Source: Amycolatopsis acidicola (lineage in GTDB: Bacteria; Actinomycetota; Actinomycetes; Mycobacteriales; Pseudonocardiaceae). Taken from it: a stretch of 64,000 nt of DNA. Below the pieces are notes generated by a model. The model had not been told where the DNA came from. It did not search any database and saw nothing but the letters and a program-made list of their open reading frames with translations. Every line of letters begins with the position of its first letter. Positions within the stretch are counted from its first letter, which is position 1. The stretch lies in NCBI RefSeq assembly GCF_007713735.2, contig NZ_VMNW02000016.1, forward strand, positions 1-64,000, given 5' to 3'. The translations under genes were made by a program, and so were the position numbers. This document shows positions 62,925-64,000 of this stretch, one piece after another.

Positions 62925-63842
62925 ATGAGCGACCGCATCGACACCCACCAGCACTACCTCCCTGGCTTCTACCGCGACCTCCTCGACCGCCACGGGAAGA
63001 ACGCAGGCGGCTGGCCCATGCCCGACTGGAGCACGCAGTCCGCGCTGAACCTGATGGACGAGCTGCGGATCGCGACCGGCGTGCTGTCGCTGAGCTCCCC
63101 CGGCGTCCGCTTCGGCGACCAGAGCCGCGACATCGCGCGGCGGGTCAACGAGTTCGGCGCCGAGCTGGTCAAGGACCGGCCCGATCGGTTCGGCCTGTTC
63201 GCCAGCCTGCCGCTGCCCGACGTCGACGGCGCGCTCGCCGAAGTGGCCTACGCCTTCGATGAGCTGAACGCGGACGGCGTGGTGCTGATGTCGAACGTCG
63301 AGGGGACGTACCTCGGCGAGCGTTCGTACGAACCGTTGTGGGAGGAGCTGAATCGGCGCGGCGCCGTCGTGTTCGTCCACCCGGACGCCCCGCCGATGCA
63401 GATGCTCGACGGCCTTCCCGCGCCGCTGCTCGACTTCCCGTTCGACACCACGCGGACGGCCGTGCACATGGTCGCCAACGGGGTGCTGAGCCGCCACACC
63501 GCGATGAAGGTGCTGCTGTCGCACGCGGGCGGTTTCCTGCCGTATGCGGCCTACCGCTTCACCGGCGCCGCGATGTTCAACGAGGGCATCACCGCGGAGA
63601 GCGTGTTCACCGACCTGCGCCGCTTCTACTTCGACACCGCCCTCTCATCCACCCCGGCCACCATGCCTTCCCTGCTCGCCTTCGCCGACCACACGCACAT
63701 CACCTTCGGCAGCGACTTCCCGTTCGCCCCGGCCAGCGCCCAGATCACAGCCATGCTCGACGACGCCGGCCTGGACGACGGCCTGCACACCGCGATCAAC
63801 CGAGGCAACGCGGAGCACCTGTTTCCGCGGTTGGCCCGCTGA
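62925..63842 (+). CDS. Amidohydrolase (ACMSD / resorcylate decarboxylase-like)
   Basis: 305-aa TIM-barrel metal enzyme of the amidohydrolase-2 family. Metal ligands: HxH in RIDTHQHYLPGFY, His in AVVFVHPDAPP, His in VLLSHAGGFLP and Asp in ITFGSDFPFAP. The layout fits non-oxidative decarboxylases of aromatic or aminomuconate acids, or hydrolases of the same family. ATG start. Divergent from gntR-TSUP with a 122-bp gap; import of an organic acid followed by decarboxylation is a reasonable inference. Confidence 0.87.
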   Translation: MSDRIDTHQHYLPGFYRDLLDRHGKNAGGWPMPDWSTQSALNLMDELRIATGVLSLSSPGVRFGDQSRDIARRVNEFGAELVKDRPDRFGLFASLPLPDVDGALAEVAYAFDELNADGVVLMSNVEGTYLGERSYEPLWEELNRRGAVVFVHPDAPPMQMLDGLPAPLLDFPFDTTRTAVHMVANGVLSRHTAMKVLLSHAGGFLPYAAYRFTGAAMFNEGITAESVFTDLRRFYFDTALSSTPATMPSLLAFADHTHITFGSDFPFAPASAQITAMLDDAGLDDGLHTAINRGNAEHLFPRLAR

Positions 63843-63853
63843 GGCTTGTCCGC

Positions 63854-63871
63854 ATCGGTCGAACGACCGAT
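63854..63871. promoter_or_regulatory. Perfect palindrome between amidohydrolase and SDR genes
   Basis: ATCGGTCG-AA-CGACCGAT, two perfect 8-bp arms, 59 bp upstream of the next start. Could be an operator for that gene or a short terminator for the amidohydrolase gene; the AA centre and lack of a T-tract favour an operator. Confidence 0.55.
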
Positions 63872-63929
63872 GTTCGCTCCTGGGTGCGTACCTACTGTCG
63901 TCGGCATTGTTTCGACCAGGAGGTAGGAC

Positions 63930-64000
63930 GTGGCACAGCTGGCGGTGGTCACCGGCGCGGCCGGGGGGCTCGGGGCGGCTTTCGCCGGGCGGTTGGCCGA
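63930..64000 (+). CDS. Short-chain dehydrogenase, partial at window end
   Basis: Only the first 23 codons are present: AQLAVVTGAAGGLGAAFAGR, the Rossmann strand and TGxxxGxG motif of a classical SDR. GTG start with AGGAGG six bases upstream. Continues beyond the window. Confidence 0.85.
   Translation, partial: MAQLAVVTGAAGGLGAAFAGRLA

Overview
High-GC chromosomal DNA of an actinomycete, most like Pseudonocardiaceae (Amycolatopsis or a relative). The evidence is the rimP-nusA-ylxR-infB-rbfA order with a DUF4439 lipoprotein gene beside it, the glycine-rich N-terminus of IF-2, frequent GTG starts, 4-bp start/stop overlaps, a DUF574-type methyltransferase and a mycofactocin-type dehydrogenase. 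Genus is inference. The first 35 bases are an uncropped Nextera adapter, so the window starts at an assembly end, not in real genome sequence.

Layout. 36-478: repeat-rich non-coding DNA. 0.48-6.3 kb: core translation and transcription genes on the minus strand. 6.4-13.5 kb: housekeeping and envelope genes (DUF4439 lipoprotein, aminotransferase V, GT39-type membrane glycosyltransferase, rhomboid-like protein, tyrosine phosphatase, reductase-like protein). 13.9-20.7 kb: cysD-cysNC making PAPS, divergent from an NTF2-like / DUF1214 / SDR / sulfotransferase operon; two KstR-like boxes flank the first gene of that operon. 20.6-23.4 kb: asparaginase and a fused homocysteine methyltransferase-MTHFR. 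23.68 kb: a CAT-anticodon tRNA.

23.9-48.6 kb is an accessory island that begins at this tRNA and is packed with conflict genes: a DUF2075 nuclease-helicase; a caspase-like protease fused to a Ski2-type helicase; divergent from it a tightly coupled four-gene pPIWI-RE cassette (tandem Cas4/AddB-like Fe-S nuclease, PD-(D/E)XK nuclease, DinG-type Fe-S helicase, pPIWI-RE Argonaute relative); a SEFIR effector tail-to-tail with the PIWI gene; and a complete type II Wadjet operon (jetABCD). Its right edge is decayed (three broken reading frames) and ends with an orphan receiver-domain protein. No integrase, transposase or CRISPR array is visible.

49.1-64 kb returns to chromosomal genes: SAM methyltransferase, HelD, a 1.1-kb repeat-rich gap, 2-dehydropantoate reductase, a dead D-Ala-D-Ala carboxypeptidase gene, and a catabolic cluster with two TetR regulators, SDRs, an aldo/keto reductase, a quinone oxidoreductase, a P450, a TSUP transporter, a GntR regulator and an amidohydrolase. 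One 16-bp motif recurs in three promoters of this cluster. The best candidate for a new system is the caspase-helicase plus pPIWI-RE pair (25.9-37.7 kb), which share a 130-bp divergent promoter region.
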